Below, one piece after another: positions 8,642 through 16,947 of a stretch of 21,108 bases of DNA. A program made the translations under genes and the position numbers. Where the stretch lies: assembly GCA_900557355.1 (NCBI GenBank), contig USSR01000028.1, positions 1-21,108 of the forward strand. The letters run 5' to 3'. Numbering within the stretch: the stretch's first letter is position 1; each line of letters begins with the position of its first letter. The stretch comes from an uncultured Bacteroides sp. GTDB lineage: Bacteria > Bacteroidota > Bacteroidia > Bacteroidales > Bacteroidaceae. A model generated the notes under the pieces. That model did no database searches and was not told the DNA's origin. It saw only the letters and a list, made by a program, of their open reading frames with translations.

Positions 8642-9457
8642 TTATTTTTCAGGCTCTCCTAATATCCTCTTTACATGCTGCTTCAAGATATAGAATGCCG
8701 GATCGCCCATGGGGCCATGGCCATGACCACCGATTTCATAAAGGTATGTTTCTTTGTGCCCGACCAATTTCATCATCCGCCACATATACGCATTCTCTTC
8801 ATAACGTCCGAAAAGTTCTAATTCCCGGTCGCCTGTAATGAGAACCAAAGGCGGAGCATCCTTGCGAACATGAAACAAAGGAGCAAATTCATCAACAGTA
8901 GGCTGAAGATTATCTATGCCATTCATCTTCCGATAAGAAAAATGACTAATCACCTGCCCGCTGAAAGGTATCAATCCGGCAATAGAATCAGCATCTATAT
9001 CATATTTTTTCAACCATCTTTTATCCAGACCGACCATAGCCGTCAGATAGCCGCCTGCAGAATGGCCGGATATAAATATCTTATTCTTATCACCCCCATA
9101 TTTTTCCACTTCCCGGAAAGCCCACGCAACAGAAGCAGCGGCATCATCCAGACATTCGGAAATAGCCACCTTCGGAAGTAGGCGATAATTTACGGCAATA
9201 ACCACCATTCCATTTTTCTTCAGCCTGCCCGGTATTGATTTATTGCCTTGGGTAAGCCCCCCGCCATGAAACCAAACTACCACAGGACATCCGGTCTTAT
9301 TTTCCGGATAATAAACATCCAGCTTGCAACGCTCCGTTGCATAAGGGTCTTTTGAAGAACTATATGACAAATCCTTTACAGTACGATACGTAATATCCTG
9401 GGCATAAAGGACGCCACACATCAAAAGACTCAATAAAAAACAAATTCTTTTTATCAT
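8642..9457 (-). CDS. Secreted alpha/beta-hydrolase esterase (HGGG / hormone-sensitive-lipase-like)
   Basis: Predicted exported esterase of 271 residues with a type I signal peptide ending near LYA-Q (residues 1-19). The oxyanion motif HGGG is at 64-67, the nucleophile Ser133 in GHSAGG, the acid Asp210 in ITGDRE, and the His is 245 in GGHGHG (His247 also possible). This layout is that of alpha/beta hydrolase fold 3 and BD-FAE-type enzymes, which include carbohydrate acetyl and feruloyl esterases. Here a role in removing acetyl groups from mannan oligosaccharides is a reasonable inference. It is the last gene of unit 1, 41 nt after the TIG-domain lipoprotein and just before a strong terminator. 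It shares no fold signature with the SGNH gene and is only distantly related to the CE7-like gene. Confidence 0.85.
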   Translation of the reverse strand: MIKRICFLLSLLMCGVLYAQDITYRTVKDLSYSSSKDPYATERCKLDVYYPENKTGCPVVVWFHGGGLTQGNKSIPGRLKKNGMVVIAVNYRLLPKVAISECLDDAAASVAWAFREVEKYGGDKNKIFISGHSAGGYLTAMVGLDKRWLKKYDIDADSIAGLIPFSGQVISHFSYRKMNGIDNLQPTVDEFAPLFHVRKDAPPLVLITGDRELELFGRYEENAYMWRMMKLVGHKETYLYEIGGHGHGPMGDPAFYILKQHVKRILGEPEK

Positions 9458-9498
9458 TCTACTTCTATTTATCAGTTAAGTGCAAACTCACTATCGAA

Positions 9499-10680
9499 TT
9501 ACTGTCCTATCTTCTTTTCAATACGGATATTGGCAAAACTATGGTCTACATTCCATTCTACATTAGGTTGCATTGCCAAAGTTAAAGCTATTTTTCCGGA
9601 AACCAATCCGGCAGTAGCTACATTTTCAAGTTCCAGAGTTACAGTATACCATTCTCCAAATGTATTCATATTCTCATCTAATGAATATTTCCACTGGTAA
9701 TTACCGCCATTCAGCTTAATCAGATAACCGCCTGTCTTCGATGTAATGTCATAGAACGGATAATCCGAAGCCGAATTAACTTCAAATTTGAACAGGTAGT
9801 CAGAAGGATTAGCGGCAACTTCCTCATCTAATATAATACTGCCGGAAGGCAATCCTGTATAACTCCAAGCCTTATAAGTGCCTTTTACCCGGAAAAAAGA
9901 ACCGGCCAAAGCTACAGGGTCTCCTGTATTGGAACCATCGGTTATAAAATCCTTACCGCCCCAAATACCATAATCCGAAGGATTAGCCAAGTCCCAAACA
10001 AGATTGTCCGTTTGCCGATAAGGTAATTGATAAGAGCAATGTCCTTCTGTACCATTCCATTCCACTACAATCATCGAGTTATCCGGAATATCCCCCGGAA
10101 GTTTGGCAGTAATCACCTGGTCTGTCACGCTTTCTATCTCCAGTTCCGTATCGCCAAACTTGATGACAGATGACGAATTCTTGCCAAATCCATATAATTT
10201 AAAATATTTGCCCTTTATCTGTAAGGACGTGCCGGGCAAAGCAAATTCATTATACAGACCGTTTATTTCCATCACAGGGACATCCAGTTTGAATTCACAA
10301 GTCGTATTCCCCCGCTCTGTTTCATAATATAATTTGTTCGTGATTTCTTCAGGCATATCCCCCGGTAAAGGGAAACACGCCTTTTTTGACGTCGCATACA
10401 CTTCCGACAAATCCACTTCCATATTATTGAAAGTAATTTTCGTCACATTGCTCAAGTTCTCCCCGACCAACACAATCATTTCACCAAATCCCCCTTTGGT
10501 CAGCGGAACCTGTAAATCCGTATCATCCGGAGAATAGATGCCCTGCACATCGGGTGCTCCAAATGAGTTCATGCCATCATCATAACCATCATTATAAGTT
10601 ACAACATCCTGACAAGAGAACAGAGTTGCCAACAACACTGTCCCTATCAATATTCTATTCAAAGTCTTCATATTATTCAT
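9499..10680 (-). CDS. Surface glycan-binding lipoprotein with TIG domains and an SGBP-B-type C-terminal domain
   Basis: Predicted 393-residue lipoprotein at the SusE/SGBP position after SusD. The lipobox is LFSC, Cys23, followed by QDVV and an acidic stretch (YNDGYDDG), typical of surface lipoproteins. Two IPT/TIG (immunoglobulin-like) domains are visible at about 48-135 and 136-222; each has the pattern GxxLxIxGxxF/L...I.FgdxE and ends in an LPGD-type motif. The C-terminal part (about 225-393, rich in Trp, Tyr and Gly, with SDYGIWGGKDF and a YPFYDITSK segment) resembles the glycan-binding domain of the xyloglucan protein SGBP-B. It should hold mannan at the cell surface next to SusC/D. Start: an ATG at 10671 is also possible. 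Ligand is inferred from context. Confidence 0.85.
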   Translation of the reverse strand: MNNMKTLNRILIGTVLLATLFSCQDVVTYNDGYDDGMNSFGAPDVQGIYSPDDTDLQVPLTKGGFGEMIVLVGENLSNVTKITFNNMEVDLSEVYATSKKACFPLPGDMPEEITNKLYYETERGNTTCEFKLDVPVMEINGLYNEFALPGTSLQIKGKYFKLYGFGKNSSSVIKFGDTELEIESVTDQVITAKLPGDIPDNSMIVVEWNGTEGHCSYQLPYRQTDNLVWDLANPSDYGIWGGKDFITDGSNTGDPVALAGSFFRVKGTYKAWSYTGLPSGSIILDEEVAANPSDYLFKFEVNSASDYPFYDITSKTGGYLIKLNGGNYQWKYSLDENMNTFGEWYTVTLELENVATAGLVSGKIALTLAMQPNVEWNVDHSFANIRIEKKIGQ

Positions 10681-10704
10681 AAATTATTGGGTTGAACATA
10701 CGGC

Positions 10705-12501
10705 TTAGTTCCAGCCCGGATTATTTTTATCAATAGCCATATTGGTAGAAACTTCCAACGATGGCAACGGATACAGCAGGTGACGGAATTCACGACGTTT
10801 GTTAATACTTCCCTCGTCATAAGGAGTACGCGTACCATCTTCATTGATTCCACCCAAAGAATTCATTACGTCCAAATATATTCCCCAACGGAGCAAATCC
10901 CAACGACGGTCACCTTCATAAGCCAGTTCCTTTGCACGTTCCTCAAAAATGACCGAACGTAACTCCACTTTCGTTTCAATAGCACCGTCTCCGGTTACAG
11001 AAGCCTCTTTGGCATTCGAACGGATACGAATATCATTCAAAGCATCAATCGCATCCTGTGAAATCCCGTCATTCAATTCGCATTGTGCCTCTGCGTAAAT
11101 CAATACAATATCAGCATAACGCAAGAATGGCCAATAAGCATCCGTACGGCCAATCGTGGGGTCTGTCACATCGGCATATTTAGTTGTAAAGGCGAGGCAA
11201 TTAGATGATATGCTGTTCGTATAGGTGAGTCCGTCATTGAATGGCGCTACAGGTTCCTGCACTTTCACGTCGTCCATATTCTTACCGGTAGCCATCAACT
11301 TATATTCCGGGGTTCCCGGATAATAATATCCCCTGCCATTCTTCACCTGACTGTCATACTGGAAGCGATGCTTGACTCCTTTCGTTATACGGTAATCCTC
11401 GTTATCAAACAAGCAATACCAATGAAAACGATTGCCTACCCAAGGGCCTTTCTGCAATACCCCTCCGGCATCCTGCATGCCGCAGTACCATTGATGTACT
11501 CCGTTACCATACTCTTCGTCAGCACTCCTTGTCCGTACGGAAAACATATGTTCACTTTCATCAAAACCGCTTTTCTTCCACAATTCATCAAAAGACAACA
11601 GTCTGTAAGTCCCATAACTCACATCAGGATTCCTCCCCATTATAATACCTGCATAATACGCCGCTTTCTCATAACAGTCTTTCCAGTTAAGCGATTCATA
11701 ACCTGCCACCTGTGTCTTCTCGAATGTATTCGAAACCGGATTAGTCAATATTTTCGTTCCTGCATTATAACTATAGGAAGGACCGGACTTCACAATCATC
11801 TTTTCTCCTGCCGGAAGCGCACCCGCCCCCATAGTGGCATACACTTTTGCCAGCAGGCCAATCGCAGTGCCCGCAGCGACATGTCCCTTTTGATATTCGG
11901 CATCCGTATTTTTATACATCATACCGGCTGCCTGCTCTAACAAACGTATAATCTCCGCATACACATCAGGAATAGGACGACGAGGCTGGTTATAGCTGGC
12001 TCCTTCACTGATAGCGACATCAAACAACGGAATTTCACCATATGCACGGGTCAGCAAGAAATAAGAGAATGCTTTCTGAAAATAAAGTTCTCCCAACGCA
12101 TTCCGTTTTACTTTCTCATCCGCACCGGTTATTTCATTTACATAATGTATGGCTACGTTTGCCCGATGAATCAAATTATAACAACCCGTCCAAATAGAAG
12201 TCGCATACTCGTCCGCCTGAAAGTTTCCCGCTCCCAAATTACTGAAAGCCCAGTCCGGCCCGGTTATATAATCGGAATCAAGTTCCAGGCAACGTGGAAA
12301 ACTACTATAACGGAACATATTGTTTCCCCATTTACTATATACTCCGGTCAGCCATAAATCTACAGCCGCATTATCATTGCCCAACTGGTCGGGACCGACA
12401 AAAGCATAAGGTTCCTCCTTCAAAAAGTCACTGCAAGAAGCCAGTCCCAGACTGCCCGTTGCCCAAAGACTTAAAACAACATACAATTTATATAATTTCA
12501 T
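10705..12501 (-). CDS. susD: SusD/RagB-family nutrient-binding outer membrane lipoprotein
   Basis: Predicted 598-residue SusD homologue, the lid of the SusC pore. The signal peptide ends in lipobox LASC (Cys23), followed by SDFLKEEP, a standard SusD beginning with acidic residues near the lipidated Cys. The N-terminal TPR-like part includes the WTGCYNLIHRANVAIHYV helix and the ALGELYFQKAFSYFLLTRAYG segment (about 140-160) seen across the family. The C-terminal half has LRYADIVLIYAEAQCELN and the ERAKELAYEGDRRWDLLRWG motif, and the protein ends NNPGWN as many SusD proteins do. It starts 23 nt after SusC. Together they should import manno-oligosaccharides across the outer membrane. The symbol is used in the generic family sense. 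Confidence 0.95.
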   Translation of the reverse strand: MKLYKLYVVLSLWATGSLGLASCSDFLKEEPYAFVGPDQLGNDNAAVDLWLTGVYSKWGNNMFRYSSFPRCLELDSDYITGPDWAFSNLGAGNFQADEYATSIWTGCYNLIHRANVAIHYVNEITGADEKVKRNALGELYFQKAFSYFLLTRAYGEIPLFDVAISEGASYNQPRRPIPDVYAEIIRLLEQAAGMMYKNTDAEYQKGHVAAGTAIGLLAKVYATMGAGALPAGEKMIVKSGPSYSYNAGTKILTNPVSNTFEKTQVAGYESLNWKDCYEKAAYYAGIIMGRNPDVSYGTYRLLSFDELWKKSGFDESEHMFSVRTRSADEEYGNGVHQWYCGMQDAGGVLQKGPWVGNRFHWYCLFDNEDYRITKGVKHRFQYDSQVKNGRGYYYPGTPEYKLMATGKNMDDVKVQEPVAPFNDGLTYTNSISSNCLAFTTKYADVTDPTIGRTDAYWPFLRYADIVLIYAEAQCELNDGISQDAIDALNDIRIRSNAKEASVTGDGAIETKVELRSVIFEERAKELAYEGDRRWDLLRWGIYLDVMNSLGGINEDGTRTPYDEGSINKRREFRHLLYPLPSLEVSTNMAIDKNNPGWN

Positions 12502-12524
12502 AATTCTATATCTTAATGGTCAGT

Positions 12525-15500
12525 TTAAAAATCGACTTTTAGTCCTAATGAGAATGTACGGCTGCTCGGATAAGAATATATATCCACACCACGCCGGGAA
12601 GTATCAGAACCGAAGGCGTTTACTTCAGGGTCAAACCAACTATATCCGGTAATGGTAAACAAGTTGGTAGCATTTCCATAAATATTGATAGAACTGATAC
12701 CTTTAAACTTAGGTCTCCATGTATAACCGATACTAAGATTCTTCAACTTCAAATAAGAGCCGTCTTCCACGTAGCGATTTGAAATTAACATAGTCCGTTC
12801 ATAACTATTCACCGCTTTAGGCCATTTGGCAGAAGCCCTATTTGCTTCTGTCCAACGAGTATTATAAGCATCTACAGGAATATTAGCCGTATTGCCCATC
12901 TTTACTTCCATCAGGTTACCATTAAAAATATCATTTCCCTGGCTTCCTTGCAGGAAAAAACTCAAAGTGAAATTCTTCCACCGGAAATTATTGGTTATAC
13001 CATATACATAGTCAGGGTTCGTATCACCAATCACTACCCTGTCTGCATTCGTTATGGCAGGGTCATCGTCAAAATTCCGGTACTTTATTTCTCCTATCAT
13101 ACTCTTTCCTTTCGCACGGACACTTGGATCCGGGGAAGCCATGACTTCAGCCAGATTATTATAGAAACCATCTTCTACGTACCCGAAAATTGTTCCGATA
13201 GGATAGCCGTTACGCTGCAAGAATACATCATCCGCTTTATACCATAGTCTTGCGGAAAACTGGTCAGAATCAAGTCCGCCAACTTTATTTTTATTGAAAG
13301 ATATATTGGCGTCGATGTCCCACTTCAAAGGAGTATTCCGCAATACATAGAATTTCCCGGAAATCTCCAGCCCTTCATTCGTCACATATCCCCTGTTCAC
13401 CATCATACTTGAGAAACCGGTGCTGGAAGGTATTTTCACCTCCTGCAGCAAGTCGCGTGTTTTCTTATAATAATAATCCACAGTCAGGTTGACGCGATTA
13501 TTAAAGAAGCCTATATCCAATCCGGCATTATACTGGGCAGTTGTCTCCCAATGCAAATCTTCCGCTACGGGACCACGCCATTCCACTTCTGCGAAACCGC
13601 TGCTGATAGCACCACCACTAAAAGGATAATTAGCAGGATTCAACATGGGCAAAGTCCGGTAACTTCCAATCCCCTGATTACCCGTCTCACCATAGCTGAG
13701 ACGCAACTTCAAATTACTGAAAATATTCAGATTCTTAATAAATTTCTCTTCCGACAAACGCCATGCTACAGCTCCCGAAAGGAAGTTTGCCCATTTATTG
13801 TTTTCCGTGAATTTGCTGGAACCGTCAACACGATAAGATGCCGTAAAGATGTATTTATCCATCAACGTATAATTGATACGCCCCAAAAATGAAGCCAATG
13901 ACGAATCCGTACGGTCGCTCTTCAATTTGCCGGGAAGTGTACCTAGGCTCATATCATATTCCTGAGTCAAATCACTGGGGAATCCCGTAGCCGACATCGA
14001 TTTACTTCCATAGTCCCTCTTCTCGACAGTAAAACCGCCCACGGCATTAACGGAGTGGATTTTCTTGAATGTCTTATCGAAAGTAAACAATGACTCGGCA
14101 GTAATTCCCATACTCCAGTTGGTAGACTGTCCTGCCTTACCGTTTATATTATTAGCTTCGGAACCTTCTGATGTCCTGCGACCATAATACGTGCCGCGTT
14201 CCCTGTTTGTATAATTAATACCCAAGTTCTGACGGAATTTCAAGAACGGGAACAGCTTTATTTCCAAATAAGAAGAAGTAAATACATTATTGGACTTCAG
14301 GTTATCCTTTGCCGAGTTAATATAAGCATAAGGGTTGGATGCCAGCCAGCTCAATTCGTCCGAGTTCAGTGTCTCATCGTCACTCGGGTCATAAGTAGTC
14401 GGAAACACGAGCGCGGAACGGATAACTCCATAATCATTAGAGTTCGTCCGGGAAAAGTCGGTGTCCGTATGAGAAAAGCTGATATTCACTCCCATATCAA
14501 GCCAACTCTTAATCTTGCGCCCCATATTGGCACGAATCGAATAACGTGTAAAACCAGATTCCTTGATAATACCCTGTTGTTTCAGATAGTTGCCCGAGAA
14601 CGAGTGCCAGCTACCGTTTCTGGAGCCACCGGACACACTGATATTATATTCTTGCGAGAAACCGTCCTGATAAATCAAATCCTGCCAATCGGCCACACCG
14701 ACTTTCGTTGCATTGCCGTACTCATCCGTGTAAATGCCCGGATTCAGAAAATCTTCCGGTGCAGGATTGTACTTACCTTGAGACTTGTCGGAATTGCTAT
14801 ACGACCACTTTCCCGGATAAGGCAAAGAAGTGTATGCTTTTCCATGATACTTATAACTATTCTCTACTTGCTCATTCCTGTATAGCGCATATTGATAAGC
14901 ATCCAATACATCTACGCGGTTAGCAATCCGGGAAAAAGAGAAATTAGCAGTAAACCTCACCTTATCCGCCCCCGGTTCTCCACGCCTGGTCGTAATCAAT
15001 ACAACACCGTTCGCACCACGTGAACCATAGATAGCCGTAGCCGACGCATCCTTCAAGACTTCAATTGACTGTATATCATGCGGATTGATAAATGCCAGAG
15101 GATTGGACTCATTATTTCCGGAATTGGCATCGCTGCTTGGTGTCCCCCCCGCGTCATAAGGTACGCCATCTACAATATACAAAGGCTGTGAATCCGTAGA
15201 AAAAGAGTTCGTACCACGAATCTGTATACTGATACCACCACCGGGAGCACCGTCACTTTGATTCACTACCACACCAGCTATTTTTCCCGCAAGTCCCTGG
15301 CTCAAATCCGCCGGATTTCCCCTCATCAAGTCATCCCCTTTGATTTGTGACACAGCGCCGGATAAGTCCCTCTTTTTCATCGTACCATAACCCACTACCA
15401 CGACCTCATCCAATAATTCCGCGTCATCCGACAGCTCCACCTTTATTTGGGACTGCCCACTTTTCAAAGTTATTTCTTTCGATTTATAGCCGACAAAAGT

Positions 15501-15770
15501 AACGGACAATACAGCCTTTTCCGGCACACCGTTCAACGTAAACCGACCGTCTACATCGGTTATCGTACCTTTGGACGTACCTTTCACCACTACATTGGCG
15601 CCAATGACCGCCTCACCATTCTTATCGACAACCGTACCCTTAATTGTCCTACTCTGCTGTACAGCTTCATACTCCTCCGGTGCGATAGCCCGTACGTTCA
15701 CTATTCCTCCGAATAACAACGCCAGACAAGCCCCTGTTATCAACATATTCTTATGAAAATTCTTTTTCAT
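12525..15770 (-). CDS. susC: SusC/RagA-family TonB-dependent outer membrane transporter
   Basis: Predicted 1081-residue SusC homologue. The frame reaches a TTG at 15779, but the ATG at 15770 starts a normal signal peptide (KKN...LALLFGG). A carboxypeptidase-regulatory-like beta-sandwich (about 42-116, IKGTVVDKNGEAVIGANV) precedes the TonB box DEVVVVGYG (about 121-129). The plug follows with GLAGKIAGVVVNQ, IQIRGTNS and PLYIVDGVPYD, then EVLKDASATAIYGSRGANGV. The rest is the 22-strand beta-barrel, ending in Phe (LGLKVDF), the C-terminal barrel-assembly signal. Family knowledge: energised by TonB, it imports oligosaccharides captured with SusD. It lies 55 nt after the frameshifted small gene with no recognisable promoter between, so it probably shares the promoter at 16847. 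Symbol used generically. Confidence 0.96.
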   Translation of the reverse strand: MKKNFHKNMLITGACLALLFGGIVNVRAIAPEEYEAVQQSRTIKGTVVDKNGEAVIGANVVVKGTSKGTITDVDGRFTLNGVPEKAVLSVTFVGYKSKEITLKSGQSQIKVELSDDAELLDEVVVVGYGTMKKRDLSGAVSQIKGDDLMRGNPADLSQGLAGKIAGVVVNQSDGAPGGGISIQIRGTNSFSTDSQPLYIVDGVPYDAGGTPSSDANSGNNESNPLAFINPHDIQSIEVLKDASATAIYGSRGANGVVLITTRRGEPGADKVRFTANFSFSRIANRVDVLDAYQYALYRNEQVENSYKYHGKAYTSLPYPGKWSYSNSDKSQGKYNPAPEDFLNPGIYTDEYGNATKVGVADWQDLIYQDGFSQEYNISVSGGSRNGSWHSFSGNYLKQQGIIKESGFTRYSIRANMGRKIKSWLDMGVNISFSHTDTDFSRTNSNDYGVIRSALVFPTTYDPSDDETLNSDELSWLASNPYAYINSAKDNLKSNNVFTSSYLEIKLFPFLKFRQNLGINYTNRERGTYYGRRTSEGSEANNINGKAGQSTNWSMGITAESLFTFDKTFKKIHSVNAVGGFTVEKRDYGSKSMSATGFPSDLTQEYDMSLGTLPGKLKSDRTDSSLASFLGRINYTLMDKYIFTASYRVDGSSKFTENNKWANFLSGAVAWRLSEEKFIKNLNIFSNLKLRLSYGETGNQGIGSYRTLPMLNPANYPFSGGAISSGFAEVEWRGPVAEDLHWETTAQYNAGLDIGFFNNRVNLTVDYYYKKTRDLLQEVKIPSSTGFSSMMVNRGYVTNEGLEISGKFYVLRNTPLKWDIDANISFNKNKVGGLDSDQFSARLWYKADDVFLQRNGYPIGTIFGYVEDGFYNNLAEVMASPDPSVRAKGKSMIGEIKYRNFDDDPAITNADRVVIGDTNPDYVYGITNNFRWKNFTLSFFLQGSQGNDIFNGNLMEVKMGNTANIPVDAYNTRWTEANRASAKWPKAVNSYERTMLISNRYVEDGSYLKLKNLSIGYTWRPKFKGISSINIYGNATNLFTITGYSWFDPEVNAFGSDTSRRGVDIYSYPSSRTFSLGLKVDF

Positions 15771-15819
15771 ATATATCAAATTAAATGTTAACCTTTAAAA
15801 TTTGCCATTTCTTTTCACA

Positions 15820-15887
15820 CCGCAACTATTTTTTCTCCTTGAGATACCATTTCCTTTCCCCCCCGCACCTATTTTTCCTCCTGAGAT
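15820..15887. repeat. Imperfect tandem duplication at the 3' end of the second small gene
   Basis: Two copies of a 25-26-bp segment (15820-15845 and 15863-15887, 43 bp apart) both contain the end of the reading frame on the minus strand. The inner copy has one base fewer, so a TAG that is in frame in the outer copy is skipped there and the product gains an atypical, Arg/Lys/Gly-rich tail. Confidence 0.6.
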
Positions 15888-16312
15888 TCAAGGATTTCAG
15901 TTTGACTACTCCCGCTTTTGTTGCACTGATACCCAAACCGTCAACAGAATTTTTATATGCCGGTTCCAGTTCAAGAACAGCTTTCTTTTTTCCTGCAGGA
16001 ACCTTAACCTTGGATTTAATTTTCTGATCTTTATCATCTTTAGCGGAATAAGTTGCCATAAACATGACATCCATAGGCAAAGCCTCCTCAAACTCAATCA
16101 CAATACAATCATATGCCGAGCAATCCAGGCGGGACAGCCAGCCCCCATCCGCCTCCCTGCCAATTTTTAGTAAAAGTAATGGTTGCTGTTTCCGCATCAA
16201 ACTGTGCTTCCCCCCAAGATTTAAACTTTTTGGTTTCCACATTGTAATCTTTCGCCCACACTGATGATACAGTTAAAAGCAAAAGTACGGCAATTAATAA
16301 ATTTTTCTTCAT
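15826..16312 (-). pseudogene. Frameshifted second copy of the small secreted beta-sandwich-like protein
   Basis: This gene is split over two frames. From the ATG at 16312 a signal peptide (AVLLLLTVSSVWA-KD) and the first part of the domain (KDYNVETKKFKSWG...NWQGGGW) can be read. The rest (WLSRLDCSAYD...PMDVMFMATYSAKDD...SVDGLGISATKAG) continues in another frame to the stop at 15826. Removing one base from the run of five G at 16142-16146 (minus strand) joins them and restores similarity to the intact paralogue at 16345. The C-terminal tail is also altered by a small tandem duplication. If translated unrepaired, the product stops soon after GLLGI. It could be a true pseudogene, a slippage-controlled gene or a sequence error. 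Function unknown; the intact copy looks like a carbohydrate-binding module. Confidence 0.8.
16142..16146 (-). other. Frameshift point in a five-G run
   Basis: The minus-strand run TGGGGGC is where the two halves of the broken gene meet. With four G the frame reads WQGGGWGWLSRLDCSAYD, matching WQGGGWWLAQDCSEY of the paralogue. This marks a +1 insertion, either real or a base-calling error. Confidence 0.75.
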
Positions 16313-16344
16313 AATACATCGTTTTATTAAGATTAATAAAAAAG

Positions 16345-16785
16345 TTATCGTTTCATTTCTTCCAAAACCAGAGATTTCACACAAACCGTACCCGGTTTCG
16401 AACCACTGATACCCAGACCGTCTATGGATTTCTTATAAGTAATATCCAACATAATCGCCGCCTCTTTTTTTCCGGCAGGAATTGTAACCTTAGATTTGAG
16501 TTTCTCATTTCTTTCATCCTTCGCCGAATAGATGACTATGAACACGACATCCATGGGCAAAACCTCCCGAAACTCAATCCGTGCGGATTCATATTCCGAA
16601 CAATCCTGCGCCAACCACCAGCCACCACCCTGCCACTTCTGTGTCCATGTTATTTTCATGCCTTCCATGTCAAATTGTGTATTTCCCCAGGGCTGAAAGT
16701 CTTTTGTCAATACATTAAAGTCCTTTCCGCATACGGAAGATGCTATCATAAAAGAAGTTGCAGCTATTAATAGTTTTCGTTTCAT
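16345..16785 (-). CDS. Small secreted protein, putative carbohydrate-binding beta-sandwich; first gene of unit 1
   Basis: A 146-residue protein with a type I signal peptide (cleavage near SSVCG-KD, residue 20); the Cys does not sit in a lipobox, so it should be soluble, not lipidated. The mature part is a single domain of about 120 residues with alternating beta-strand pattern and exposed aromatics: FQPWG, WTQKWQGGGWWLAQD, a PMDVVFIVIYSAKD strand pair, and IDGLGISGSKPGTVCVKSL at the end. That final pattern and the W-rich early loop resemble galactose-binding-like carbohydrate-binding modules, but I cannot assign a family. It heads the SusC/D operon, about 55 nt from the predicted start of transcription, and has a frameshifted paralogue 32 nt downstream. 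A role in binding mannan or its oligosaccharides in the periplasm or outside is inference. Confidence 0.75.
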   Translation of the reverse strand: MKRKLLIAATSFMIASSVCGKDFNVLTKDFQPWGNTQFDMEGMKITWTQKWQGGGWWLAQDCSEYESARIEFREVLPMDVVFIVIYSAKDERNEKLKSKVTIPAGKKEAAIMLDITYKKSIDGLGISGSKPGTVCVKSLVLEEMKR

Positions 16786-16816
16786 ATCCTGTTATTTAAT
16801 TCCGGTTTCCTATTTT

Positions 16817-16828
16817 GATACCTGTATC
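16817..16828. promoter_or_regulatory. GATAC palindrome in the leader of unit 1
   Basis: The sequence gatac-ct-gtatc is a 5-bp inverted repeat with a 2-nt spacer, made of the same GATAC core as the operator repeats but facing inwards. It lies in the predicted 5' leader, between the -7 box and the first ATG. It may be an accessory regulator site or chance. Confidence 0.3.
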
Positions 16829-16846
16829 CATAGTTTATTTCGATAG

Positions 16847-16854
16847 CAAATATA
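16847..16854 (-). promoter_or_regulatory. Bacteroides -7 promoter box for unit 1
   Basis: The minus strand reads TATATTTG, a full match to TAnnTTTG, giving a start near 16840 and a leader of about 55 nt. It stands 26 bp from the operator-like block at 16881, almost the same as the 25 bp at unit 2. A good -33 TTTG at normal spacing is missing, as at unit 2, which fits activation by the HTCS. Confidence 0.65.
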
Positions 16855-16880
16855 GAGAGAGGGCAGCCCTCCCTCTTTCT

Positions 16881-16947
16881 CCAAATGAGTTTCAGGCTGT
16901 CCTTTTTGTATCTTGATACATTTGCGCTACTATCCTGATACATTTCG
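16881..16947. promoter_or_regulatory. Putative HTCS operator of unit 1 (copy 2 of the conserved 67-bp block)
   Basis: This is the counterpart of 8487-8553 (49/67 identical, no gaps). GATACATTT copies begin at 16915 and 16937, again 22 bp apart. An inverted TGTATC at 16907-16912 forms TGTATC-TT-GATACA with the first copy; the other block has a weaker version (TGTCAC) at the same place. It lies between the divergent regulator and unit 1, about 41-107 bp upstream of the predicted unit 1 start, so it may also affect the regulator's own promoter. Together, 16786-17021 hold this block and two promoters. Confidence 0.68.

Noticed and set aside
11368..11940. Plus-strand open frame of 190 codons
   Set aside because: It is antisense within the SusD gene, with no signal, motif or promoter of its own.
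15780..15825. Possible separate promoter for SusC in the short gap before it
   Set aside because: I found no TAnnTTTG box and no GATACATT repeat here; the gap is AT-rich only.
16313..16384. Upstream extension (24 residues) of the second small gene
   Set aside because: It would overlap the end of the intact paralogue, and the ATG at 16312 gives a clean signal peptide parallel to that of the paralogue.
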